Assembly (NCBI RefSeq): GCF_947487515.1
Contig: NZ_CANKWO010000001.1
Location: forward strand, 124,001 to 188,000
Reading direction: 5' to 3'
DNA: 64,000 nt
Origin: an uncultured Litoreibacter sp.
GTDB lineage: Bacteria; Pseudomonadota; Alphaproteobacteria; Rhodobacterales; Rhodobacteraceae
A program made the translations under genes and the position numbers. The notes below the pieces were generated by a model, which had not been told where the DNA came from, ran no database searches, and saw only the letters and a list, made by a program, of their open reading frames with translations. The first letter of the stretch is position 1; every line of letters starts with the position of its first letter. Shown in pieces: positions 29,876 through 38,590 of the stretch.

Positions 29876-29885
29876 ATCCCCGATA

Positions 29886-29910
29886 GGGCGCGCATTCTGC
29901 GCGCCCTTTT
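29886..29910 (+). terminator. Attenuating terminator between binding protein and permease genes
   Basis: GGGCGCGCA (29886-29894) and TGCGCGCCC (29898-29906) form a perfect 9-bp stem with a 3-nt loop, followed by TTTT. Partial termination here is a usual way to keep the binding protein in excess. Confidence 0.8.
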
Positions 29911-29929
29911 GTCCAAACAAGGGGGCATC

Positions 29930-31063
29930 ATGACCAAGCTCTTTACGTCACAGAAATTCAGAAGAACTGCAGTGCAGGTTCTATTCGTTGCAGTTGTGGC
30001 AATGTTTATCCTCGCAACGATCATCGTTGGGCGCACCAATATTGCCGATCAAGGCATAGCAACTGGTTTTGGGTTTCTAAACCAAACCACAGGTTGGCCC
30101 GTTAGCTTTTCCCTCACTGATGTCGGACCTAGGTCCACCTACACGCAGGTGCTTTTTGCGGGTCTGCTGAATACGATGCTGGTGGGGTTCATGACCCTTA
30201 TCTTTGCAACGGTTCTTGGCTTGTTGCTGGCGTTGATGCGCATCTCGAGCAACAGCTTGATGAAACTGGTTGGCACCACCTACGTTGAGGTGTTCCGCAA
30301 TGTGCCCGTTATTCTGCAAGTCTTTTTCTGGTATGCGATCCTCACGCATTTTCCGGGGCCACGTCAGGCATATTCCCTTGCCGACATGGCCTTCTTTTCC
30401 AACCGCGGTTTGATGTTGCCCGCCCCAAGCCTGTCCGGTTTGGATGTCGCGATATTCTTGATCGGCTGCGTGGCCATCGGATTTGGTCTGAAGTCATTTA
30501 AACCCAAGAAATCGGGATTGCGCCTGCCGCTTGCGATATTGGCCGCTGTCGCGCTGTTTGGGGTTTTGCTGCTGACCGGACGAGAGGCAGATGTGCCTTT
30601 GTGGTCTGTACCAGAACTCAAGGGCCTGCGGTTTGTAGGGGGCGTGTCCCTGAAGCCCGAGTTCTCCGCGCTATTGATTGGGCTGACTTTGTTTGGTGCA
30701 TCCTACATTGGAGAAATCATCCGAGGCGGGCTTATCTCTGTCGATAAAGGAAAGTTGGAAGCCGGATCGGCGCTTGGGATGTCTCCTTTCCAGATCAACC
30801 GCTACATTCGAATTCCGCTGGCCTTCCGAGCAATGCTGCCGTCGCTTTCCAACCAGTACATTTGGCTGATGAAGGGGACGACCGTTGGCATCGCCATCGG
30901 GTATCCAGACTATTTTGCTATCGTGTCTACGTCGATCAACCAGTCCGGCCAAACAATGGAACTTTTGGCGCTGTTGATGGGGGGCTTCATTGTCGTGAAC
31001 TACTCCATCGGGTTTGCAATGAACTTGTTGAATACGCGCTTAAAACTCAAAGGGAGAAGCTAG
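29930..31063 (+). CDS. Amino-acid ABC transporter permease (AapQ-like)
   Basis: 377 residues, larger than the minimal His/Glu-type permease because of an extra periplasmic/TM region in the middle, as in AapQ. The C-terminal half carries the coupling region YIGEIIRGGLISVDKGKLEAGSALGMS (EAA loop). I chose the ATG at 29930, preceded by AAGGGGG. Its stop is 1 nt before the next gene's ATG, so the two permeases are likely a coupled heterodimer. Confidence 0.9.
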   Translation: MTKLFTSQKFRRTAVQVLFVAVVAMFILATIIVGRTNIADQGIATGFGFLNQTTGWPVSFSLTDVGPRSTYTQVLFAGLLNTMLVGFMTLIFATVLGLLLALMRISSNSLMKLVGTTYVEVFRNVPVILQVFFWYAILTHFPGPRQAYSLADMAFFSNRGLMLPAPSLSGLDVAIFLIGCVAIGFGLKSFKPKKSGLRLPLAILAAVALFGVLLLTGREADVPLWSVPELKGLRFVGGVSLKPEFSALLIGLTLFGASYIGEIIRGGLISVDKGKLEAGSALGMSPFQINRYIRIPLAFRAMLPSLSNQYIWLMKGTTVGIAIGYPDYFAIVSTSINQSGQTMELLALLMGGFIVVNYSIGFAMNLLNTRLKLKGRS

Positions 31064-31064
31064 T

Positions 31065-32144
31065 ATGACGACTTCAGTTGTCCCGCCGGTCCCAAAACGG
31101 GGTTTTGGTTACTGGTTGAAGAAACACTTCTTCTCCACTTGGCTCAACTCGGTGATCACCGTTCTTTTTGGCGCTTTGCTGATATGGATGTGTGTCAAGC
31201 TTTCCAATTGGGCGATTTTCGATGCCATTTGGACTGTCGATAACAAAGAGCATTGCGGCCATGGCGCTGGCGCCTGCTGGGCGGTGATCCAAGACCGTGG
31301 CCGTCTGATCTTGTTTGGCCTCTACCCATACGAAGAACAGTGGCGTTCAACATTGGCCTGCCTGATCGTTATCCTGACCATTGGCCTGTCGTGCTTGCCG
31401 TCTTTGTGGTCGATCAAAAAGCTGCCAACCCTTTGGGTGATCGGTTTTGGTGCGTTTGTATTGCTGATGCGTGGCGGGTTTGCGGGCTTGCCATTGGTAA
31501 CCTCAGAACAGTGGGGGGGATTGTCACTCACGATCTTCATCTTCTCTGCGGTGTTCGTCCTCGGCATGCCCCTTGCGGTTGTCTTTGCATTGGCGCGGCG
31601 TTCTAGCCTGCCTGTGATCGCAAAGGGAACTGGGTTGTTCATCGATTTGGTGCGCTCGCTGCCGCTTTTGACCATTCTGTTTGCAGCGGCGGTCGTTGTG
31701 CCGTTGCTCGTGCCAGACTGGCTTGAGGGCAATAAACTGGGGCGCGTTGTCGTGGCCTTTGCGGTGTTCTTTGCAGTCTACCAAGCCGAGATCATTCGCG
31801 CCGGTTTGCAGTCAACCTCGCAGGGGCAAAATGAGGCCGCAGCTGCCTTGGGCATGCCCTATTGGTCGTTGGTTGTGGACATCCTCCTGCCGCAAGCCTT
31901 TCGCAACACGCTGCCATCAACCATCAATCAGGCAGTGATCACCTTCAAAGAAACGTCGATCGTCACAATCATCGGGTTCTTTGAGGTTATGGCATCGGGC
32001 AACGCCGCTATTGGGGGCGGGGAATGGACCGAGCAATTTGTCGAGGTCTATGTCTTCTTGGCCTTGGTGTATTTCGTCTTTGTCTTTGGCCTGTCGCGCT
32101 ATGGCGCATGGTTGGAAAACAGAATGAGGGTTGGTCATGCGTGA
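31065..32144 (+). CDS. Amino-acid ABC transporter permease (AapM-like)
   Basis: A 359-residue inner-membrane permease of the same subfamily. It carries the EAA-type loop in YQAEIIRAGLQSTSQGQNEAAAALGM and about eight hydrophobic segments. It is partner of the preceding permease and overlaps the ATPase gene by 8 nt. Confidence 0.9.
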   Translation: MTTSVVPPVPKRGFGYWLKKHFFSTWLNSVITVLFGALLIWMCVKLSNWAIFDAIWTVDNKEHCGHGAGACWAVIQDRGRLILFGLYPYEEQWRSTLACLIVILTIGLSCLPSLWSIKKLPTLWVIGFGAFVLLMRGGFAGLPLVTSEQWGGLSLTIFIFSAVFVLGMPLAVVFALARRSSLPVIAKGTGLFIDLVRSLPLLTILFAAAVVVPLLVPDWLEGNKLGRVVVAFAVFFAVYQAEIIRAGLQSTSQGQNEAAAALGMPYWSLVVDILLPQAFRNTLPSTINQAVITFKETSIVTIIGFFEVMASGNAAIGGGEWTEQFVEVYVFLALVYFVFVFGLSRYGAWLENRMRVGHA

Positions 32145-32874
32145 GACAGCAATTTCGGTTAAATCCGTTGATAAATACTATGGCGCATATCATGCCTTGA
32201 AGGGGATCAACCTAGAGGTTCCAACAGGTCAAACTCTGGTGATTTGCGGGCCTTCTGGGTCCGGAAAATCCACCCTGATCCGGACGATGAACGGCTTGGA
32301 GAGCATCGCGTCGGGCCAGCTTGAAGTGCTGGGCTTGGACATCTCTGACGATACCAGAAACCTTGATGCGGTGCGCAAAAGGGTCGGCATGGTGTTTCAG
32401 AACTTCAATCTGTTCCCGCATATGACAATTCTGGAGAACTGCACGCTTCCTCAAATCCGGTCAGTGGGGCGCGACAGGGCAGCCGCCACAGTTGAGGCGA
32501 TGGATCAGCTGAAAAAGATGCATGTCGATATTCATGCTGAAAAATACCCCGATCAATTGTCGGGTGGGCAAAAGCAACGCGTGGCTTTGGCGCGCGCACT
32601 TTGCCTGAAGCCAGAAGTGATGCTGTTTGACGAGCCAACCTCGGCGCTTGATCCCGAAATGATTTCCGAAGTTCTGGATGTCATGCAAGAGTTGGCCAAA
32701 GAAAACATGACCATTGTTTGCGTGACCCATGAAATGGGGTTTGCCCAAGCCGTTGCAGATTCCGTTTTGCTAATGGCCGATGGTGAAATCGTAGAACAGG
32801 GCACGCCGGACCAAATGTTCAACAACCCCCAAAGCGCGATCACGCGTCAGTTCATGGATGTGGTGAAGAAATGA
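32137..32874 (+). CDS. Amino-acid ABC transporter ATPase, first copy
   Basis: 245 residues. Walker [11 protein letters not shown]-loop VFQNFNLFPHM, signature LSGGQKQRVALARAL, Walker [15 protein letters not shown], and the switch His in CVTHEMGF are all intact. It powers the permease pair. I take the ATG at 32137 rather than a TTG two codons upstream. It overlaps the next gene's start (ATGA). A second very similar ATPase follows one gene later. Confidence 0.93.
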   Translation: MRETAISVKSVDKYYGAYHALKGINLEVPTGQTLVICGPSGSGKSTLIRTMNGLESIASGQLEVLGLDISDDTRNLDAVRKRVGMVFQNFNLFPHMTILENCTLPQIRSVGRDRAAATVEAMDQLKKMHVDIHAEKYPDQLSGGQKQRVALARALCLKPEVMLFDEPTSALDPEMISEVLDVMQELAKENMTIVCVTHEMGFAQAVADSVLLMADGEIVEQGTPDQMFNNPQSAITRQFMDVVKK

Positions 32875-33809
32875 CCAAGCTCGACCAACCCCGCTTTATC
32901 TCACGTGCAGATTTTGGCGCGCCTGTAAATTGGTTGAATTTGACCGAGGCGCTGAAGGCAGGGCACCATTTGCCCAAAGCGCAGGTCGAGGATGTGTTCA
33001 TGGGCCCGCATGGCAGCTCGCTGCTCAGCCGATCAGCGTGGATCGAGGGCCTTGGCTACGGCGTGAAAAGTGTGACGATTTTTGCCGAGAACCCCGCGCA
33101 GGGCTTGCCGTCGGTCCAAGGGGCCATGCTGTTGTTTGATCACGCCAACGGCAGCCTTCGCGCCGTGATCGATAGCGCTCTGGTCACCGATTTGAAAACT
33201 GCTGCCGATAGCGCACTTGGCGCACGGTATTTGGCGCGCCCAGACAGTGAGACGTTACTGGTGCTTGGCGCAGGTGCTGTGGCGGGCAATGTGATCTCGG
33301 CCTATTCACAGCTGTTTCCGTCCTTGCGGCAGGTATTTATTTGGAACCGCACCTTCACCAAAGCCGAGGCGCTGGCGCAGTCTTTTGAAACGGATCAGGT
33401 GAACGTGAAGGCGGTCAAGGATCTGCCCGAAGCGGCGGCGCAGGCTGACATCATTGTCACTGCGACCATGTCCAGCACGCCTGTTTTGAACGGGGAGTGG
33501 GTGCAGCCCGGAACACATGTTGATCTGATTGGTGCCTTTCGCGCCGAGATGCGCGAGGCCGATGATGAATTGCTCCAGAAGGGGCGCATATTTGTGGACA
33601 GCCGCGAGACAACTCTTCACCACATCGGCGAATTGATGATCCCGATTGCAGCGGGTGTCATCTCGGAAGCAGATGTTCTCGCGGACTTTTACGACTTTGC
33701 AGCGGGTCATGCCGGACGAACCTCTGATCATGAAATTACCGTCTTCAAGAACGGGGGCGGCGCGCATCTTGATGTCATGACAGCCGACGCCATCCTCAAC
33801 GCGATCTGA
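32871..33809 (+). CDS. Ornithine cyclodeaminase / mu-crystallin family protein
   Basis: 312 residues with a Rossmann NAD(P) site, [13 protein letters not shown], at about 124-136. The family includes ornithine cyclodeaminase, alanine dehydrogenase and pyrroline-2-carboxylate reductase; the sequence alone does not decide between them. In this operon a role in oxidising, reducing or cyclising an imported amino acid is likely. It is translationally coupled to the upstream ATPase gene and lies 11 nt before the second. Confidence 0.88.
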   Translation: MTKLDQPRFISRADFGAPVNWLNLTEALKAGHHLPKAQVEDVFMGPHGSSLLSRSAWIEGLGYGVKSVTIFAENPAQGLPSVQGAMLLFDHANGSLRAVIDSALVTDLKTAADSALGARYLARPDSETLLVLGAGAVAGNVISAYSQLFPSLRQVFIWNRTFTKAEALAQSFETDQVNVKAVKDLPEAAAQADIIVTATMSSTPVLNGEWVQPGTHVDLIGAFRAEMREADDELLQKGRIFVDSRETTLHHIGELMIPIAAGVISEADVLADFYDFAAGHAGRTSDHEITVFKNGGGAHLDVMTADAILNAI

Positions 33810-33820
33810 AGGAAGCAATT

Positions 33821-34576
33821 ATGTCCGAAAATTCTCAACAAGAACTCGCCGTGAAGATTGCTGGAATGCACAAGTTCTACGGCACATTTCACGCGCTCAA
33901 AGATATCAACCTTAATGTCGCCAAAGGCGAACGTTTGGTGATCTGCGGGCCGTCAGGCTCGGGTAAATCCACGCTCATCCGCTGTATCAATGCACTCGAA
34001 GAGTTTCAGGTTGGCTCCGTCAACGTGCTGGGCACAGAACTTGACGACGATCTGGAAAACATCGAAGCGATCCGGCGCGAAGCGGGGATGGTCTTTCAGC
34101 ATTTTAACCTGTTTCCCCATATGTCGATCTTGGAAAACTGCGTACTTGCCCCAATGATCGTGCGCGACATTCCACGTGCCGAGGCCGAGGCGACCGCGCT
34201 TAAGCATCTGGAAAAAGTGCGCATTCTGGACCAAGCCCAAAAATATCCGGGCGAGCTGTCGGGCGGTCAGCAGCAACGTGTTGCCATCGCCCGTGCGCTT
34301 TGCATGGATCCAGAAATCCTGTTGTTTGACGAGCCGACATCGGCCCTTGATCCCGAGATGATCGCAGAAGTTCTTGACGTGATGGTGAGCCTTGCCGAGG
34401 AAGGGATCACAATGCTTTGCGTGACCCATGAAATGGGCTTCGCCCGAGAAGTCGCAGACCGCGTCATCTTTATGGCTGACGGGGAAATCCTCGAAGAGGC
34501 AAAACCCGACATCTTTTTTGACACCCCCCAGCATGACCGCGCCAAGACATTCCTTGAGCAAGTCATCGGGCACTAG
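33821..34576 (+). CDS. Amino-acid ABC transporter ATPase, second copy
   Basis: 251 residues with all motifs intact ([56 protein letters not shown]). It is close to the ATPase at 32137 through the whole length. Only two permeases are visible here, so the two ATPases either form a heterodimer, serve alternative conditions, or one serves a transporter elsewhere. Confidence 0.92.
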   Translation: MSENSQQELAVKIAGMHKFYGTFHALKDINLNVAKGERLVICGPSGSGKSTLIRCINALEEFQVGSVNVLGTELDDDLENIEAIRREAGMVFQHFNLFPHMSILENCVLAPMIVRDIPRAEAEATALKHLEKVRILDQAQKYPGELSGGQQQRVAIARALCMDPEILLFDEPTSALDPEMIAEVLDVMVSLAEEGITMLCVTHEMGFAREVADRVIFMADGEILEEAKPDIFFDTPQHDRAKTFLEQVIGH

Positions 34577-34593
34577 CTGAACGTGAGAACCGC

Positions 34594-35547
34594 ATGACTG
34601 AAGACCAAGCCCCGAGCCATTCGACACATGACGCCGAAGAAGACGCGCGCAATGACGCGATCAAAATCTACGTGAATGGGCAAATCGTGCCCAAGGCCGA
34701 AGCGGTTGTATCGGTGTATGACAGCGGCTTTATGCTGGGCGATGGCATGTGGGAAGGGATGCGGCTTTATAACGGGCAGTGGGCGTTCTTTGATGAACAT
34801 ATGGACCGCTTGTTTAACTCCCTGAAATCGGTGTCGATCCAATTGGACATGACGCCTGACGATATCAAAGATCTGCTGAACCGCACCGCCGCCGCGAATG
34901 ACATGACGTCAGATGCGCATTGCCGGTTGATGATCACCCGCGGCCGCAAAACCAAGCCTTTCCAACATCCAGGTCTTAGCAAATTTGGCCCAACCGTGGT
35001 GGCGATAATCGAACACTCAAAGCCTGCCGAAACGCTGCTGAACAGCGGCATTCGCTTGGCGTCTGTTCCGCAGGTGCGCGGTCTGCCGATGAGCCAAGAC
35101 GCCAAGTACAACAGCCACTCCAAGTTGAACTGCGTGATCGGGTGCCTTCAGGCCGAACAAGCCGGCGCGGATGAGGCGCTGATGTTGGACCCGCATGGTT
35201 TTGTGAATACCACGAATGCGTGCAATTTCTTCATCGTGCGTCGCGGCGAGGTTTGGACCTCGACGGGGGACTATTGCATGAACGGAGTAACCCGCCAAAA
35301 GGTCATCGATCTGTGTCTAGCAAACGGTATTCCCGTCAAAGAAAAGAACTATTCCCTCTATGAAGCCTATGGCGCGGATGAGGCGTTTTTGACCGGAACC
35401 TTCGGCGCGCAAACGCCTGTGGCAGAGATCGATGGCAAGCCCATCGGCGCCAAGGTTGGGGCAGGGCCGGTGACGCTGAAAATTCGCGCACTTTACAAAA
35501 AGCTGGTCGCTGAAAACGTAGCTGCGCAAAAGGCAGCAGGGGCGTAA
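34594..35547 (+). CDS. Class IV PLP aminotransferase (BCAT / D-amino-acid aminotransferase fold)
   Basis: 317 residues. The fold-type IV core is visible: YVNGQIVPKAEAVVSVYDSGFMLGDGMWEGMR, the PLP lysine candidate in DAKYNSHSKLNCVIG, and TNACNFFIVRRGEVWT. An acidic ~25-residue N-terminal extension precedes it. The fold covers branched-chain aminotransferases, D-amino-acid aminotransferase and aminodeoxychorismate lyase. Being last in the operon behind the OCD-family gene suggests catabolic transamination, possibly of a D-amino acid made by the enolase-superfamily protein (inference). Confidence 0.88.
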   Translation: MTEDQAPSHSTHDAEEDARNDAIKIYVNGQIVPKAEAVVSVYDSGFMLGDGMWEGMRLYNGQWAFFDEHMDRLFNSLKSVSIQLDMTPDDIKDLLNRTAAANDMTSDAHCRLMITRGRKTKPFQHPGLSKFGPTVVAIIEHSKPAETLLNSGIRLASVPQVRGLPMSQDAKYNSHSKLNCVIGCLQAEQAGADEALMLDPHGFVNTTNACNFFIVRRGEVWTSTGDYCMNGVTRQKVIDLCLANGIPVKEKNYSLYEAYGADEAFLTGTFGAQTPVAEIDGKPIGAKVGAGPVTLKIRALYKKLVAENVAAQKAAGA

Positions 35548-35581
35548 ATCTACGCCGCGGGGGCGCCTGACTTTTGAGGGG

Positions 35582-35608
35582 GGCAGGCCAAATCAGTCAA
35601 AGCCTGCC
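35582..35608. terminator. Hairpin between convergent genes
   Basis: GGCAGGC (35582-35588) and GCCTGCC (35602-35608) form a 7-bp stem between the aminotransferase stop and the small convergent gene, whose last codons lie in it. There is no clear T-run. Confidence 0.4.
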
Positions 35609-35803
35609 TTGCGCATGTAGTTCTTGCGCCAACCGCTGGGCTCTGGGGTCTCCGGCTTCCAAGGCAAAGACGTAGGCATGTGTCAGGTAGAACCCTTTGG
35701 CGACCTCCGTCTCCGCTTCCTCAGAGGCCAGAGTGTACAACCCGATCAACGCCGAGATGTCCCCCGCCGCATGGGCCGCAAGCAGCTCTGCATCGAGGCT
35801 CAT
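35597..35803 (-). CDS. Small 68-residue protein coupled to the Rieske oxygenase gene
   Basis: Reads MSLDAELLAAHAAGD then a helical, Ala/Glu/Leu-rich chain. Not recognised as a named family. The ATG at 35803 overlaps the Rieske stop by 4 nt (ATGA), which supports it being real and co-translated. No cysteine cluster or membrane segment. The two-helix-repeat feel (FYLTHAYVFALEAGDPRAQRLAQELHAQGRL) resembles a short TPR/Sel1-like unit, so it may be a small protein partner; that is speculation. Confidence 0.65.
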   Translation of the reverse strand: MSLDAELLAAHAAGDISALIGLYTLASEEAETEVAKGFYLTHAYVFALEAGDPRAQRLAQELHAQGRL

Positions 35804-36954
35804 TCCGCCGCCGCCACCTGCGATCCAAAGTGATCTAGAATCCGTTGTGCCACCCACGCATGGAAGCAATGCGTCGGGCCGTCCATCGCTGGGCTAAAGC
35901 GCCCCCCGTCAAAGCCCGGCCCGTAGCGCCCGCGTTGCATGCCCTCAACCACAAAGATGTCTTCCTCAAACACCTCTTTCCACAGCGCAGTGTTCTTTGC
36001 GCGCATGGCATCATCAACCGTCTCTGCCGCGTAGTAGATATGGACGTGCTCCAGCGTTTCATTGATCGATTTGGGCTCGAGGATGATGGCATAAGCATGG
36101 TCTCGCTGGGCTGCCAGCAGGACATTTGGATAGACCGCAATATATTCCGCACCTTCGTCCCACTTGTCGCTGAGGCCCTGAAAATCCGGAAATCGTGCTC
36201 CATCAGCGCCCTCAAACTGGCGATACACCAAGGTGCCTTGACCAGAATATTTGTCTGGCTCGATAATGTTGTAGTGGTCTTCCAGCCGCGAGTAGCTGTT
36301 CAACCCTGGATGCACCCAAGGAAGGTGGTAGCTTTCGCAGTAGTTTTCCACGGCCAGTTTATAGTTGGTCTTTGCCGATAGCTGAAAGCAGCTGTCAGCC
36401 CCTCCGTGGTACATGGGTTGGTCGAATTCGGACCAACGGGCCATCAGCTCTGCGTGAACCTGCTCAAAGGGGGCGGCATTGCCAAGAATGTTCACAAAGA
36501 CCACATCGCGCCAGATGTAGGAGGGCACCTCGATCAACCCCATGGTGGTGTTTTCCAATGCGGCGTGATGGTTCATTCCCGGCCCCCCGACATGAGGCGT
36601 GGCCACCAGTTTGCCTTTGGTGGAGTAACACCAAGAATGATAGGGGCAGCGGATCGCGCCTTCGATCTTGCGAGGGGCGTCGACCAAAATCATCCCGCGG
36701 TGACGGCAGGTGTTTTGAAAGACCCGCAGGATGCCGTCCGTGCCACGGATCAGCAGCAAAGGCAGGCCCAGAAACTCAACTGGTTTGGCATCGCCATTTT
36801 CTGGAACATCCGCGCTGACTGCCAATCCTGCCCATGTGCCAAACAGAACGGCTTTGTTTTCTTCCGCAAAGCGCGCCTCATCCGTGTAATGCGCATTTGG
36901 AAGGCCTTTGGCTTGCTCAATCGGTGCTGTAACGACGTTCAGGTCTGAAAACAT
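35800..36954 (-). CDS. Rieske non-heme iron oxygenase, alpha subunit
   Basis: 384 residues. The Rieske [2Fe-2S] motif is CRHRG then CPYHSWCY (C-x-H ~ C-x2-H). The catalytic-domain iron ligands are visible around NYCESYHLPWVHPGL (two His) with a downstream Asp. It resembles choline- and betaine-demethylating oxygenases such as stachydrine or carnitine monooxygenase. GGAGG lies 7 nt before the ATG at 36954, which decides the start. The gene faces the ABC operon and is coupled to the 68-residue gene. A reductase partner is not in the window. Confidence 0.88.
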   Translation of the reverse strand: MFSDLNVVTAPIEQAKGLPNAHYTDEARFAEENKAVLFGTWAGLAVSADVPENGDAKPVEFLGLPLLLIRGTDGILRVFQNTCRHRGMILVDAPRKIEGAIRCPYHSWCYSTKGKLVATPHVGGPGMNHHAALENTTMGLIEVPSYIWRDVVFVNILGNAAPFEQVHAELMARWSEFDQPMYHGGADSCFQLSAKTNYKLAVENYCESYHLPWVHPGLNSYSRLEDHYNIIEPDKYSGQGTLVYRQFEGADGARFPDFQGLSDKWDEGAEYIAVYPNVLLAAQRDHAYAIILEPKSINETLEHVHIYYAAETVDDAMRAKNTALWKEVFEEDIFVVEGMQRGRYGPGFDGGRFSPAMDGPTHCFHAWVAQRILDHFGSQVAAAE

Positions 36955-37303
36955 GTGGTCCTCCATCGGTTAGAATTTCCAACAGGGTTCCACATTCGGG
37001 GCCTCGCCACTTGTATCACCGCGACACAGAATGCCTTACCGCGACGAAGCCGCGGAATGGTGCCGAATGCGCCAATAACGATAGGAGGGATCTTGCCATT
37101 CCCAATATCAGGGGCTTTTTCGGCGGAGGCGTGCTGGTGATTTATTCAGCAACCGGCAGTGTTTAGCCCGAAGTGAGCGTTCCTCAACAACATGCTGCAT
37201 CCGGTAAGCCGGTCGTTCATCACAGGCTCAAGGTCCGCAAATAGGCGACCTTGGCTTCAATAAATGAAGTCAAATTTTGAAACGACCAAATGGAGAGACT
37301 TCA
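36955..37303. other. Intergenic region Rieske gene to EF-hand gene
   Basis: About 350 nt with divergent flanking genes and presumed promoters for both. Short inverted repeats (AAGGTC/GACCTT near 37231-37252) are visible, but no gene or known motif is supported. Confidence 0.4.
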
Positions 37304-37543
37304 ATGAAAACTGCTCTTATTGCACTGGCAACTGCTGCGACCGTAACCGGAACACTGGCATCCGCAGCGGTGGCGGATCTGGACAGCGACGGCGATGGTG
37401 TTGTGTCCTTCACCGAGATGCTAGCGGTCTATCCAACCTTGACCGAAGAAGGCTTCAGCGCAGTAGACACCAACGGTGACGGTGTTGTTGACGCGGAAGA
37501 ATTCACCGCAGCTACAGAAGGCGGCCTAATCCCCGAGGCCTAA
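37304..37543 (+). CDS. Small secreted EF-hand protein
   Basis: 79 residues. A signal peptide (about 1-23, ending AAVA) is followed by two EF-hand calcium loops, DLDSDGDGVVSFTE and DTNGDGVVDAEE. GGAGAG precedes the ATG. Probably a small periplasmic calcium binder; function unknown. It is monocistronic and converges on ilvH. Confidence 0.85.
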   Translation: MKTALIALATAATVTGTLASAAVADLDSDGDGVVSFTEMLAVYPTLTEEGFSAVDTNGDGVVDAEEFTAATEGGLIPEA

Positions 37544-37596
37544 GCACGCCGCAAACATTCATCCGCCGCAAAATCCCAACCCACGCGGTAGATGAA

Positions 37597-37643
37597 GCGC
37601 GCCCCTGTGACATGTCGATCTGCCTTGATGCACAGGGGCGCGC
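37597..37643. terminator. Long hairpin between EF-hand gene and ilvH
   Basis: GCGCGCCCCTGTG (37597-37609) pairs perfectly with CACAGGGGCGCGC (37631-37643): 13 bp with a 21-nt loop. It lies between convergent stop codons and may act in both directions; GTTT follows on the plus strand. Confidence 0.65.
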
Positions 37644-37655
37644 GTTTCTGGTGGG

Positions 37656-38219
37656 TTATTCTTTGCCGCGCGACAAGGCCGCAACGCCTGTGCGGGCTTG
37701 CTCGATCAAACCAAGTGGGCGCATCAGATCGGCGAAGGCGTCGATCTTTTCGGAATGTCCGGTCATCTCAAACACAAAGCTTTCCAAAGTGCTGTCCACG
37801 ACATTTGCACGGAAAATTTCAGCAAGTCGCAGGGCTTCGATACGGTCATTTCCGGTACCTGCAACTTTGAACAAGGCCAATTCGCGCTCCACGCTGGCGC
37901 CTTCCTCGGTCAGGTCATGGACGCGGTAAACAGGAACCATCCGCTCCAACTGCGACTTGATCTGCGCGATGACAGCGGGGGTGCCCGTCGTTACCACCGT
38001 TATGCGAGAGCGGTGGCCTTCATGATCAACCTCCGCCACGGTCAAGCTTTCAATGTTGTACCCGCGTCCCGAGAACAGCCCAATAACGCGCGCCAGAACA
38101 CCGGCCTCATTGTCGACAACACAGGCCAGTGTATGGCGCTCGATGTAATCGCCGTTCGGGTCTTTGAGGTCATAGGCAGAGTGCTTCGATGTGCCTTTTT
38201 TGATCTTCAGCGGGGACAT
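37656..38219 (-). CDS. ilvH: Acetolactate synthase small (regulatory) subunit
   Basis: 187 residues with the N-terminal ACT domain (HTLACVVDNEAGVLARVIGLFSGRGYNIESLTV) that binds valine and controls the large subunit. It is the third gene of the leftward ilvB run, separated from ilvB by a 115-residue unknown gene, and is presumably under the same attenuator. Confidence 0.95.
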   Translation of the reverse strand: MSPLKIKKGTSKHSAYDLKDPNGDYIERHTLACVVDNEAGVLARVIGLFSGRGYNIESLTVAEVDHEGHRSRITVVTTGTPAVIAQIKSQLERMVPVYRVHDLTEEGASVERELALFKVAGTGNDRIEALRLAEIFRANVVDSTLESFVFEMTGHSEKIDAFADLMRPLGLIEQARTGVAALSRGKE

Positions 38220-38239
38220 GGCGGTCTCTCTTTCTACTT

Positions 38240-38587
38240 CTATCGTATGTCGATCACAGGAGTGCCGGAGCTGGCCGGATACCCTGCGGATGTTAGCAAT
38301 GTAAGGCGCGTCGGGTCTTGCGCCTGTTTGGTGAGGCAGGTGCGGGACGGCTTGATCGTCACCGGTGCACCTTCAATTCGGGTTTCTTGGGCGAAATGAA
38401 GAACCAATGCGTGCCCATCGGCATTTGTGGCTGTCACGGTGTAACTTTCGTCCAAAGGTTCCACACAAACCTCAGCGGCCTGTGTGAAACGCAATTCTTG
38501 TTGCCAGACGTCCTTGTTCAGATCGAAGTCCGGCACCATAGCAGGGGGCAAACTGGCCGCGAAAAGTGAGGTGACCCACTCCCACAT
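38240..38587 (-). CDS. Hypothetical protein between ilvB and ilvH
   Basis: 115 residues, starting MWEWVTSLFAASLPP. It begins 3 nt after the ilvB stop and ends about 20 nt before ilvH, so it is in the operon. I recognise no family. Two Cys (about 41 and 85) and a beta-rich character suggest a small folded, possibly exported domain with a hydrophobic N-terminus that is not a clear signal peptide. The tight packing argues it is a real gene. Confidence 0.65.
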   Translation of the reverse strand: MWEWVTSLFAASLPPAMVPDFDLNKDVWQQELRFTQAAEVCVEPLDESYTVTATNADGHALVLHFAQETRIEGAPVTIKPSRTCLTKQAQDPTRLTLLTSAGYPASSGTPVIDIR

Positions 38588-38590
38588 GGG

